Below are positions 5,746-13,012 of a stretch of DNA of 14,837 bases, piece after piece (positions within the stretch are counted from its first letter, which is position 1; each line of letters opens with the position of its first letter). The notes under the pieces are model-generated. The model did not search any database, was not told the origin of the DNA, and saw only the letters and a program-made list of their open reading frames with translations. The stretch covers positions 1-14,837 of the forward strand of contig JACMJT010000655.1 in NCBI GenBank assembly GCA_014380505.1, in the 5' to 3' direction. The DNA comes from Hyphomicrobiales bacterium. GTDB lineage: Bacteria > Pseudomonadota > Alphaproteobacteria > Rhizobiales > Aestuariivirgaceae. Both the position numbers and the translations under genes were made by a program.

Positions 5746-7308
5746 TTAGCCCAGCTCCATCGCCGAGCGCGGCAGCTTGATATCATGCCGTGCGCGGATC
5801 ACCTGGTCCATCTCCCATGGCAGATAATCGGGATAATGGGTTGTGAGAATTTCGCGCTTGCGGGCAGCGGCGCGCTCCACCAGATCGGGTTTGCCAGCCT
5901 CGATCCATTCCTTGGGGCTCATCCGGTTGGCGACTTGTGGATAGACATATTCCTTTTGCATCAGCGACAGCGTTTGCCCGTTGCCGAGATAATGGCCGGG
6001 TCCCTCCGTGCAGACATCTTCGATAACATCGAAGGACAATGTTTCCTCGGTGACCTCGATGCCGCGAACGTTGCGGTTGATGGAACCCAGCATGTCGTTG
6101 TCGATAAGCAGGCTTTCGAGGCAGAAGCCAAGCAGCGAGGCATGCATGCCGGCTGTCTCATACATGAGATTGAGGCCGGACATCGCCGAGATGCCGGCGG
6201 TGACGCCCTTTTCATAGCCGGCCTGCATGTCCGGCAGCTTGGAATCGCACATGCCGGCGGCGGACCCCACGGTGAGATTGTAGAAATGCCCCATCTGCGC
6301 GCAGCCCGAGGTGATGAGCGCCTGTTCGCCGGAACCGCCCGACATGGCGCCGGTGCGCAGGTCCGACACGAACGGCCAAGGCCCCCAGATGGCGATGGCG
6401 CCTGGCACGATGCAGTTGATGTAGACGAGGCCGGCCAGGCACTCGGCCACCGCCTGGACGACGGTTCCAGCCAGAGCGGCGGGTGACGTGGCCCCCGCCT
6501 GCGCCGCCGACAGCAACAGCACGGGCATGCCGCCCCGCGCGGCCACTTCCAGACAGCGGCAGGCGTCCTCGGCGAATTTCATCGGGGGCACGACAAAGCA
6601 GTTGGATTGCGACACAAAGGGCCTTTCGCGCCACTTCTCCTCGCCGCCCGCGATGAAATGCAGCATCTGGAGGCACTCATCCACATGTTCGGGCGCCACC
6701 ATGCTGGTGCCGATATGCTTCTGCGTTCCGGCGAGGCAGGCATACATCGTGTTGATATCGAGATCGTGGCCGGTGATCATGTCGCGCGCTGTGATAGGGC
6801 GCTGGAAGAAATGGATGTGGTCGCAAGTGTCGACGATGCGCGCGGCATCGTAAAGGTCGGCCAGAAGTGATTCGCGATAGGTTCGCGTCTCGGGCTCGAC
6901 GATGAAGACCGCCGCTCCCGCCGTTCCGAAATAGACTCTCTTGCCCGAAGGCTCCATGTCATGCTTGGCATCGCGCCCGTGGAGCACGAAATTTCTGGCG
7001 CAGTTCGCCAGCGTATCCTCCACCAGCGAGCCTGGGATGCACAGGCGGCCCTTGGCGTTCATGAAGCAACCACGGGCCGTCATCGCCTCGATGCACGTCG
7101 GGATTGCCTGGCCTAGGCCTACGGTTTCAAGTAGCCGCAATGCCGTCTCATGGATGCGCCGCATATCGAGATCGCTCAGGGGCTTATACTGCCCGCCTTG
7201 CATGCCGGGGCGAACGGCGGCTTCGGCCATGGGAATTGGACGCGAGCGCAGGGTCTTGCGGGCTTCGCGCCCGCCACGGCGCCGGGAGAGGTCCTCAACG
7301 ATATTCAT
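5746..7308 (-). CDS. MttB-family (non-pyrrolysine) corrinoid methyltransferase, mttB1
   Basis: A 520-residue protein of the trimethylamine methyltransferase (MttB) superfamily. It would move a methyl group from a methylated amine, probably a quaternary one, to the Co(I) corrinoid protein. Family landmarks are the N-terminal SDLDMRRIHETALRLLETVG, a central barrel with GWP-like IAIWGPWPF and DLRTGAMSGGSGEQA (317-330), then AGMCDSKLPDMQAGYEK (351-367). The gene is read through without any TAG; from memory of the Methanosarcina MttB sequence, the pyrrolysine position falls at Met353. It is therefore of the MtgB/MtpB-like branch; the substrate is unknown. ATG 7308 is preferred, with AAGGT at 7316-7320, over an in-frame start at 7356. 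The N-terminus is Arg/Gly-rich (SRRRGGREARK). It is divergent from the LysR gene and more distant from mttB2/mttB3 than those are from each other. Confidence 0.92.
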   Translation of the reverse strand: MNIVEDLSRRRGGREARKTLRSRPIPMAEAAVRPGMQGGQYKPLSDLDMRRIHETALRLLETVGLGQAIPTCIEAMTARGCFMNAKGRLCIPGSLVEDTLANCARNFVLHGRDAKHDMEPSGKRVYFGTAGAAVFIVEPETRTYRESLLADLYDAARIVDTCDHIHFFQRPITARDMITGHDLDINTMYACLAGTQKHIGTSMVAPEHVDECLQMLHFIAGGEEKWRERPFVSQSNCFVVPPMKFAEDACRCLEVAARGGMPVLLLSAAQAGATSPAALAGTVVQAVAECLAGLVYINCIVPGAIAIWGPWPFVSDLRTGAMSGGSGEQALITSGCAQMGHFYNLTVGSAAGMCDSKLPDMQAGYEKGVTAGISAMSGLNLMYETAGMHASLLGFCLESLLIDNDMLGSINRNVRGIEVTEETLSFDVIEDVCTEGPGHYLGNGQTLSLMQKEYVYPQVANRMSPKEWIEAGKPDLVERAAARKREILTTHYPDYLPWEMDQVIRARHDIKLPRSAMELG

Positions 7309-7484
7309 GTGTGTTACCTTTACCCCCTTATCTCCCCCTTCGGGCCAAGTTTGCAAAGGCCTATATTCTCAGGAATATGGTGAAAAAAAATCACCTGAGT
7401 TAGCGCGGCCGATGCTACAATCCCCTTAACCCTTCGATTTTGATGGTGATAATAGTGGAGACGGAAAATCCATGGTGAAGAATC
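7309..7484. promoter_or_regulatory. Divergent promoter/operator region of mttB1 and the lysR-mttB2-psuG-mttB3 operon
   Basis: A 176-base gap with two adjacent dyads: ATATTC-TCAG-GAATAT (7363-7378) and GGTGA-N7-TCACC (7379-7395, A-tract centre). Their size and AT-rich centres fit LysR-type operators. Towards mttB1, TTGCAA (7351-7356) and GATAAG on the minus strand (7327-7332) are spaced 18 bases, placing the first dyad just upstream of the -35 as in activator sites. Towards lysR, TTAACC (7426-7431) and GATAAT (7448-7453) are spaced 16 bases. The dyads are read directly; promoter assignments are inferred. Confidence 0.5.
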
Positions 7485-8411
7485 TTGGCCAGGCGTGAAC
7501 TTCCGCCCCTGCGCGCGCTTACGGCTTTTGAGGCGGCGGCCCGCCTCGGCAGTTTCCGGCTTGCCGCGAGCGAACTCAGCGTTACCCGTTCGGCGGTGAG
7601 CCATCAGGTCAAATCGCTCGAACAGCGCCTGGGCGTCCAGCTCTTCCGGCGCGACGCCAGGCGGGCTGAACTTACCCAGGCTGGCCAATCCTATTTTCCG
7701 CCGGTGCGCGAGGCCTTTGACCAGATCGAAGCCCAGACCCGGGCGCTGAGGCCGACGGCCGCCGACAATGAGCTGACGGTCCAGGTCTATGTGACTGTCG
7801 CCCTCAAATGGCTGATCCCGCGTCTCCACGATTTCGAGCGCCGGTTTCCCGACATGAAGATCAGGCTCTCAACCTCGCATTTCGATTGGGATTTCGACGA
7901 GAAGAATGTCGATGTGGGCTTTATTCTCGCGCGCAACCGTTCGCCCGATCATTATTATCGCACCCTGTTCCGCTCGATGCTGACGCCGGTTTGCGCGCCG
8001 CAACTGATGAAAGGGCCCAACGCCATCAAGACGCCCGAGGACTTGAAGAAGCACAAACTGATCTATGTCTATACGGCCGAAGAGGACTGGCAGCTGTGGC
8101 TGGAAGCTGCGGGCATCACGGGCATCAAGTTGTCCGATCGCCTCGCCATCGACAGTTATATCCTGGCACAGGAAGCAGCCATCGAAGGACGGGGAGTGGC
8201 CATCACCATTGGCCCCTTTGTCACCGAAGAAATGAAGACGGGGCGATTGGTCCAGCCCTTTTCGCTCCGGGTTCCCCATCGCCACAACTGGTATTTCGCC
8301 TGCAACGCCGAACATCAAATGAAACCCAAGATCAAACGCTTCGAGGACTGGCTGGTGAAGCAAGTCGCCGCCGATCCAGCACTCGCTCCCTATCGTGACA
8401 AAGGAAAATGA
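7485..8411 (+). CDS. LysR-family (GcvA-like) transcriptional regulator
   Basis: A 308-residue regulator. The N-terminal winged helix-turn-helix (about 6-65) reads LPPLRALTAFEAAARLGSFR, then ASELSVTRSAVSHQVKSLEQ, which is typical of the GcvA-like branch. Residues ~93-300 form the periplasmic-binding-like effector domain. The only plausible start is TTG 7485: an in-frame TGA lies at 7476-7478, and the family begins a few residues before LPPLRAL. The rare start may keep its level low. The gene is the first of the plus-strand operon: its TGA overlaps the mttB2 ATG (ATGA, 8408-8411). It probably controls mttB1 and its own operon from the 7309-7484 region in response to the methylated substrate or a product. 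The effector is unknown. Confidence 0.92.
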   Translation: MARRELPPLRALTAFEAAARLGSFRLAASELSVTRSAVSHQVKSLEQRLGVQLFRRDARRAELTQAGQSYFPPVREAFDQIEAQTRALRPTAADNELTVQVYVTVALKWLIPRLHDFERRFPDMKIRLSTSHFDWDFDEKNVDVGFILARNRSPDHYYRTLFRSMLTPVCAPQLMKGPNAIKTPEDLKKHKLIYVYTAEEDWQLWLEAAGITGIKLSDRLAIDSYILAQEAAIEGRGVAITIGPFVTEEMKTGRLVQPFSLRVPHRHNWYFACNAEHQMKPKIKRFEDWLVKQVAADPALAPYRDKGK

Positions 8412-9982
8412 CTGTGACTGAACTTGATACCATCACATCGAGCCCCGAAACCTCCCGCCGCGGGCGCCGCGACAGCACACGCCGCGTCCAGCCCGGCAAG
8501 GGATCGATCCAGCAGTTGCCACGCCGCAAGGTGACGCGCGCCTTTCCGCCGATGACCATAGTTTCCGCCGATGAAATTGAATCTATCCACCGCGCCTCGC
8601 TTCAGGTTCTCTCCGAGATCGGCATGGACTTCACCTTGCCCGAAGCCCGCGACATCCTGAAGAAGGCCGGCGCCAAAATCGATGGCGAACGTGTCCGCTT
8701 CGATCCTGCGATGGTCGAAGAGCTGATCAGGACTGCGCCATCCGAGTTCAATTTTCACGCCCGCAATGCCGAGAACACGGTGACGATCGGCGGCAACAAC
8801 ATGGTCTTCGGCACCGTCGGCAGCCCGCCCAGTTGCCATGACATGGACGGCGGCCGCCGCACCGGCAACAACGAGGATTACCGCAAGTTCCTCAAGCTCG
8901 CGCAATATTTCAACTGCATCGGCTTTATCTCCGGCTATCCGGTGGAGCCCATCGACATTCACCCCGGGGTCCGCCACCTGGAAGCCCTGCGCGACATGGT
9001 GGTGCTGACCGACAAGCCGTTCCATGCCTATTCCCTTGGCGCCGAGCGCATTCTCGACGGTATTGAGATTGCCCGCATCGCACGGGGGATTTCCGCGGAG
9101 CAGATGGAACAGGAGCCATCGCTCTACACCATCGTCAACACCAATTCACCGCTGAAGCTCGATACGCTGATGTTGCGCGGCATCATCGAAATGTCGTCGC
9201 GCAACCAGATCGTCTGCGTCACGCCCTTCACGCTGGCGGGCGCCATGGCGCCGGTCACGGTTGCGGGAGCGCTTGTCGAACAGAACGCCGAAGCGCTCGC
9301 CGGTCTCGTATTCACTCAGTTGGTGCGTAAAGGTGCTCCCTTCATCTACGGCGGCTTCACCTCGAACGTCGACATGAAATCGGGAGCGCCCGCCTTCGGT
9401 ACACCGGAATACATGAAGGCCTGCATTGTCGGCGGACAATTGGCGAGGCGCTACAAAGTGCCCTACCGCACCTCGAACACCTGTGCCGCCAACGCCGTGG
9501 ATGCCCAGGCTGCCTATGAAAGCGTATTCTCCCTCTGGGGCGTCACCATGGGAGGCGGCAATCTCATTATGCATGGCGCGGGCTGGCTGGAAGGCGGCCT
9601 GGTCGCCAGCTTCGAGAAATTCGTGCTCGACTGCGACTTGATCCAGATGGTGATGGAATTCCTCCAGCCCCTTGAAACCACTCAGGATGCATTGGGGGTA
9701 GAGGCGATCCGCGAAGTGGGGCCGGGCGGCCATTTCTTCGGCGCCCAGCATACGCTGGCGCGCTATTCGGATGCCTTCTATGCGCCCATCATTTCCGACT
9801 GGCGCAACAATCAGCAGTGGTTAGCCGCCGGTAAGCCTGAGGCCTGGCAGAGGGCCAACACGGTCTACAAGCAGGCCCTGGCGGAATACCAGGAGCCGCC
9901 GCTCGACCAGGCAAGGCGCGAAGAACTGGACAGTTTTGTCGAACGCCGCAAACGCGAGGGCGGCGCGCCCACGGATTTCTGA
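8408..9982 (+). CDS. MttB-family (non-pyrrolysine) corrinoid methyltransferase, mttB2
   Basis: A 524-residue MttB-superfamily protein, expected to demethylate an amine substrate using a corrinoid protein. Landmarks are ADEIESIHRASLQVLSEIGM near 54-73, TPFTLAGAMAPVTVAG, FTSNVDMKSGAPAFGTPEYM and RTSNTCAANAVDAQAAYE. No internal stop is present; by eye the pyrrolysine position of Methanosarcina MttB corresponds to about Thr358 (SNTCAAN). The first ~40 residues are Arg-rich (SRRGRRDSTRR). The start ATG 8408 has AAGGA at 8401-8405 and overlaps the lysR stop. The stop overlaps the psuG start by one base (TGATG, 9980-9984). It is clearly a paralogue of mttB3, with long stretches near-identical even in DNA. 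Cytoplasmic. Confidence 0.92.
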   Translation: MTVTELDTITSSPETSRRGRRDSTRRVQPGKGSIQQLPRRKVTRAFPPMTIVSADEIESIHRASLQVLSEIGMDFTLPEARDILKKAGAKIDGERVRFDPAMVEELIRTAPSEFNFHARNAENTVTIGGNNMVFGTVGSPPSCHDMDGGRRTGNNEDYRKFLKLAQYFNCIGFISGYPVEPIDIHPGVRHLEALRDMVVLTDKPFHAYSLGAERILDGIEIARIARGISAEQMEQEPSLYTIVNTNSPLKLDTLMLRGIIEMSSRNQIVCVTPFTLAGAMAPVTVAGALVEQNAEALAGLVFTQLVRKGAPFIYGGFTSNVDMKSGAPAFGTPEYMKACIVGGQLARRYKVPYRTSNTCAANAVDAQAAYESVFSLWGVTMGGGNLIMHGAGWLEGGLVASFEKFVLDCDLIQMVMEFLQPLETTQDALGVEAIREVGPGGHFFGAQHTLARYSDAFYAPIISDWRNNQQWLAAGKPEAWQRANTVYKQALAEYQEPPLDQARREELDSFVERRKREGGAPTDF

Positions 9983-10902
9983 TGCGGAGCGATCTGAACC
10001 TGACGGGTGAAGTTTTGGCGGCCCTTGGTGAAGGGCGCGCCGTTGTGGCGCTGGAGTCGACGATCATCGCCCATGGCATGCCCTATCCGCAGAACGTGAC
10101 CGCCGCCCGCGCGGTCGAGACAATCGTGCGCGAGGCGGGTGCCGTGCCCGCGACGATTGCGATCCTAGGCGGTGCGGTCAAAATCGGATTGGCGGATGAG
10201 GAGCTTGAGGCTTTGGGCCGCGGTGGCAACGCCATCCGCAAGGTCTCGACGCGCGACATCGCCTATGCCGTGGCGCGGAAGCTGGATGGCGCAACGACGG
10301 CCGCTTCCACCATGCGCCTTGCCGCGATGGCGGGCATCGCCGTTTTTGCGACTGGCGGCATTGGCGGCGTGCATCGCGGCGCCGGCCAGAGTTTCGATAT
10401 TTCGGCCGACCTGACCGAATTTGCTGAATCCGATGTTGCCGTCGTCACCGCCGGCGCCAAGGCCATTCTCGATTTGGCTCTGACGCTCGAGAAACTTGAG
10501 ACGCTCGGCGTGCCCGTGGTAGGCTATGGCACCGATGAATTTCCCGCCTTCTATTCGCGCGAAAGCGGGCACGGTGTACCGATGCGTTGCGATACTCCGG
10601 CGGAAGTTGCTGCCCTTATGCAGGCGAAATGGTCCATGGGGTTGAAGGGAGGCGTTGTCGTTGCCAATCCGATTCCGGCCTCCGCCGAAATTCCCGCACG
10701 CGAGATCGCTCCGGCGATTGCAGCCGCCGCCGCCAAAGCCGGGAAAAACGGTATCCGCGGCAAGGACGTAACGCCGTTTCTGCTGGCCGAGGTAGCCCAT
10801 CTCACCGAAGGCCGGTCGCTTGCGGCCAACATCGCGCTCATCAAAAACAATGCCCGCGTCGCCGCGGAAATTGCCGTTCAATTTGCGAAAGGAACACCAT
10901 GA
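9982..10902 (+). CDS. psuG: Pseudouridine-5'-phosphate glycosidase family protein
   Basis: A 306-residue PsuG (YeiN/IndA) family enzyme. The known reaction is reversible cleavage of the C-C glycosidic bond of pseudouridine 5'-phosphate to uracil and ribose 5-phosphate, via a lysine Schiff base. The catalytic landmarks are present: E25 in VALESTIIAHGMPYPQN, K160 in VTAGAKAILDLALTLE, the metal-binding DISADL (139-144), ATGGIGGVHRG (123-133) and the C-terminal IALIKNNARVAAEIA with its Asn. Length is normal. It starts on the mttB2 stop (TGATG) and its own stop overlaps the mttB3 start (ATGA, 10899-10902), so it is translated with both. The usual partner kinase PsuK is not in the window. Its place between methyltransferases suggests a substrate other than, or derived from, pseudouridine; that is inference. 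Confidence 0.93.
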   Translation: MRSDLNLTGEVLAALGEGRAVVALESTIIAHGMPYPQNVTAARAVETIVREAGAVPATIAILGGAVKIGLADEELEALGRGGNAIRKVSTRDIAYAVARKLDGATTAASTMRLAAMAGIAVFATGGIGGVHRGAGQSFDISADLTEFAESDVAVVTAGAKAILDLALTLEKLETLGVPVVGYGTDEFPAFYSRESGHGVPMRCDTPAEVAALMQAKWSMGLKGGVVVANPIPASAEIPAREIAPAIAAAAAKAGKNGIRGKDVTPFLLAEVAHLTEGRSLAANIALIKNNARVAAEIAVQFAKGTP

Positions 10903-12422
10903 CCGTCGAACGCCGTGGCCGCAGGCAAAGTGCCGCCAATCTCCCAATCGCCCAACTGCCGTGGTCGCAACCGCGCCTGACGCTTGAGCCTTTACGCATT
11001 CTTTCGGACGATCACATCGAGACCATCCATCGCCAGTCGCTCCGCGTGCTGCAGGAAATCGGCATGCAGGTTCTTCTCCCGGAGGCGCGCGAGATATTGG
11101 CGAAAGTGGGGGCCAAGGTCGACGATGAGCGTGTGCGGCTCGGCGCCGACATCGTCGAAGAGGCGTTGAAGACACCGCCCGCCGAGTTCACTTTCCACGC
11201 CCGCAATCCCGCCCGCAATATCCGGCTTGGCGGCAATTGGATCGCGTTTTCCCCGGTCGGCGGCCCGCCGAATTGCTCGGATCTTGATCGCGGCCGGCGC
11301 CCGGGAACCCTGGAAGACAATACCAACTTTTTGAAGCTCAGCCAGTTCTTCAATTGCATCCACACGGCGGGCGGCGGTTCGGTCGATGCGCTCGATGTCC
11401 ATGCTTCGATCCGCCATCTCCACATGATGCGCAACAAGGTGCGCTATTCCGACAAGGTGCCCTTTGCCACGTCCACGGGCCGCTCGCGATTGTTCGACAG
11501 CATTGAGATCGCCCGCATTGCGCGTGGCATCCCGGAGGAGCAACTGCTTCGCGAACCCTCGGTCTATACGGTCATCAACACCAACTCGCCGCTCAAGCTC
11601 GATAATCCCATGGCCATGGGCATCATCGAAATGGCGCGGCTTAACCAGATCTGCGTGGTGACGCCGTTCACGCTGCTGGGCGCCATGGCGCCGGTCACGC
11701 TCGCGGGAGCGTTAGTCGAGCAAAATGCAGAGGCCCTTTTCGGTTTGGCACTCTCCCAAATGTCCAATCCCGGTGCGCCCTTCGTCTATGGGGGCTTCAC
11801 CTCGAACGTCGACATGAAATCGGGGGCGCCGGCCTTCGGCACGCCGGAATATATGAAGGCTTGTATCTGCGGCGGACAATTGGCAAGGCGCTACCGGCTG
11901 CCTTACCGCACGTCGAGCACCAATGCCGCCAACAGTGTCGATGCCCAGGCGGCCTATGAAACGGTGTTCTCGCTCTGGGGCGCCATCATGGGCGGCGGCA
12001 ATCTCATTCAGCACGCGGCTGGCTGGATGGAAGGCGGCCTCGTCGGCTCCTTCGAGAAATTCGCACTCGATGTCGATCTTTTGCAGATGGTCGAGGAGTT
12101 CGTGAAACCGATCATCGTCGATGATGACTCGATGGCGCTTGAAGCCATGCTGGAAGTGGGTCCCGGCGGTCATTTCTTCGGAGCGAAACACACGCTCGAA
12201 CGTTATTCGACCGCCTTCTACCAGCCGCTGATTTCGGATTGGCGGAATTTTTCCCAATGGCAGGACGCGGGCTCGCCGCAAGCGGCACAGAAAGCCAACG
12301 CCCTGTGGAAGCAGGCCTTGGCGGAATACAAACAGCCTCCGCTCGATCCAGCCATCGCCGAGGAAATCGATGCCTTCGTCGCCCGGCGTATTGAGGAGGG
12401 TGGAGAGAAGACGGATTTCTAG
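10899..12422 (+). CDS. MttB-family (non-pyrrolysine) corrinoid methyltransferase, mttB3
   Basis: A 507-residue paralogue of mttB2, with similarity through most of the length: DDHIETIHRQSLRVLQEIGM, TPFTLLGAMAPVTLAG, FTSNVDMKSGAPAFGTPEYM, RTSSTNAANSVDAQAAYE. The position equivalent to pyrrolysine is about Thr341 by eye; no internal TAG occurs. A short Arg-rich N-terminus (ERRGRRQ) is kept. Differences cluster in substrate-facing loops (for example CSDLDRGRRPG and HTAGGGSVDALD against CHDMDGGRRTG and GFISGYPVEPIDI in mttB2), so the two may act on different substrates or form a mixed complex. Start ATG 10899 has AAAGGA at 10888-10893 and overlaps the psuG stop. In-frame upstream codons to 10587 lie inside psuG and are not coding in this frame. 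Last gene of the operon, followed by repeat copy 3. Confidence 0.92.
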   Translation: MTVERRGRRQSAANLPIAQLPWSQPRLTLEPLRILSDDHIETIHRQSLRVLQEIGMQVLLPEAREILAKVGAKVDDERVRLGADIVEEALKTPPAEFTFHARNPARNIRLGGNWIAFSPVGGPPNCSDLDRGRRPGTLEDNTNFLKLSQFFNCIHTAGGGSVDALDVHASIRHLHMMRNKVRYSDKVPFATSTGRSRLFDSIEIARIARGIPEEQLLREPSVYTVINTNSPLKLDNPMAMGIIEMARLNQICVVTPFTLLGAMAPVTLAGALVEQNAEALFGLALSQMSNPGAPFVYGGFTSNVDMKSGAPAFGTPEYMKACICGGQLARRYRLPYRTSSTNAANSVDAQAAYETVFSLWGAIMGGGNLIQHAAGWMEGGLVGSFEKFALDVDLLQMVEEFVKPIIVDDDSMALEAMLEVGPGGHFFGAKHTLERYSTAFYQPLISDWRNFSQWQDAGSPQAAQKANALWKQALAEYKQPPLDPAIAEEIDAFVARRIEEGGEKTDF

Positions 12423-12439
12423 GTGCAGTCGCTTTTCCG

Positions 12440-12510
12440 TTCTCTCCATGGCAGGGCTTGGCCCTGCCATCCAGTCTGGATCACCGGCTCAAGGCCGGTG
12501 ATGGAGAGAA
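12440..12510. repeat. Dispersed double-hairpin palindromic repeat, copy 3
   Basis: A 71-base element with TTCTCTCC (12440-12447) and GGAGAGAA (12503-12510) ends and hairpins ATGGCAGGG/CCCTGCCAT (12448-12456, 12462-12470) and ATCACCGGC/GCCGGTGAT (12480-12488, 12494-12502). It is in the same orientation as copy 1 and differs at two bases. It begins 18 bases after the mttB3 stop and probably forms the 3' structure of the operon transcript. No U-tract follows either hairpin, so termination without Rho is not evident. Confidence 0.9.
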
Positions 12511-12538
12511 TAGGGGAGGTAATAGAGGGACATAAAGC

Positions 12539-13012
12539 ATGACCGAAGTGCGATTTTATCATCTGGAACGTCAGCCCCTCGACAAGGTTTTGCCGGGGAT
12601 GGTGCAAAGGGGGCTCGAGCGAGGCTGGCGAGCCGTGGTGCAAGCGAGTTCCGAAGAACGGGTGGAATCACTATCTGGCTTACTCTGGACGTTTCAAGAT
12701 GACGCCTTCCTGCCCCATGGCAGCAAGGCGGACGGCATGGCCCACCTTCAGCCGGTGTGGTTGACCGCCGCCGATGAAAACCCCAACGGCGCCACCGTGC
12801 GTTTTTATGTGGATGGCGCGAAGCCTGGGGACATCGCGGGCCTCACACGCGCCGTGGTCATTTTCGACGGTAACGACGAAGCAGCGGTGGCGCTGGCCCG
12901 GGAGGACTGGAAACGCTTCAGGGCTGAAGGTTGCGAGGTCAGCTACTGGCAGCAGGATGGCGAGGGCCGCTGGCTCGACCGAGCCCAGAGGCCCATCAGT
13001 GAAGGCGGGTAA
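12539..13012 (+). CDS. holC: DNA polymerase III chi subunit
   Basis: A 157-residue HolC protein, the clamp-loader-associated subunit that links the replicase to SSB. Family features are the start TEVRFYHLERQPLDKVLPGM, the segment RGWRAVVQASSEERVESL, the LLWTFQDDAFLPHG motif (47-61) and PVWLTAADENPNGA (72-85), followed by VVIFDGND. An AGAGGGA stretch lies about eight bases before ATG 12539. It is the first gene after the methyltransferase operon and reads in the same direction, separated by repeat copy 3. Its stop (13010-13012) abuts the stop of the convergent nhaA gene with no bases between. Cytoplasmic, housekeeping. Confidence 0.93.
   Translation: MTEVRFYHLERQPLDKVLPGMVQRGLERGWRAVVQASSEERVESLSGLLWTFQDDAFLPHGSKADGMAHLQPVWLTAADENPNGATVRFYVDGAKPGDIAGLTRAVVIFDGNDEAAVALAREDWKRFRAEGCEVSYWQQDGEGRWLDRAQRPISEGG

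Noticed and set aside
5605..6486. 293-codon open frame on the plus strand across repeat copy 2 and mttB1
   Set aside because: Its first part is repeat DNA and the rest is antisense to mttB1; no domain is visible.
7379..7395. GGTGA-A-tract-TCACC read as an intrinsic terminator
   Set aside because: The A/T run is in the loop, not after the stem, and the site lies between two divergent starts where no transcript should end.
10587..10898. Long N-terminal extension of mttB3 in its frame
   Set aside because: These codons lie inside psuG in another frame and give no MttB-like sequence; ATG 10899 has a good ribosome-binding site and an ATGA overlap.
10165..11175. 336-codon open frame on the minus strand
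   Set aside because: Antisense to psuG and mttB3, both strongly supported by motifs and overlapping starts.
5746..12422. Pyrrolysine-containing MttB
   Set aside because: No in-frame TAG occurs in any of the three genes, and no pyl genes are in the window.
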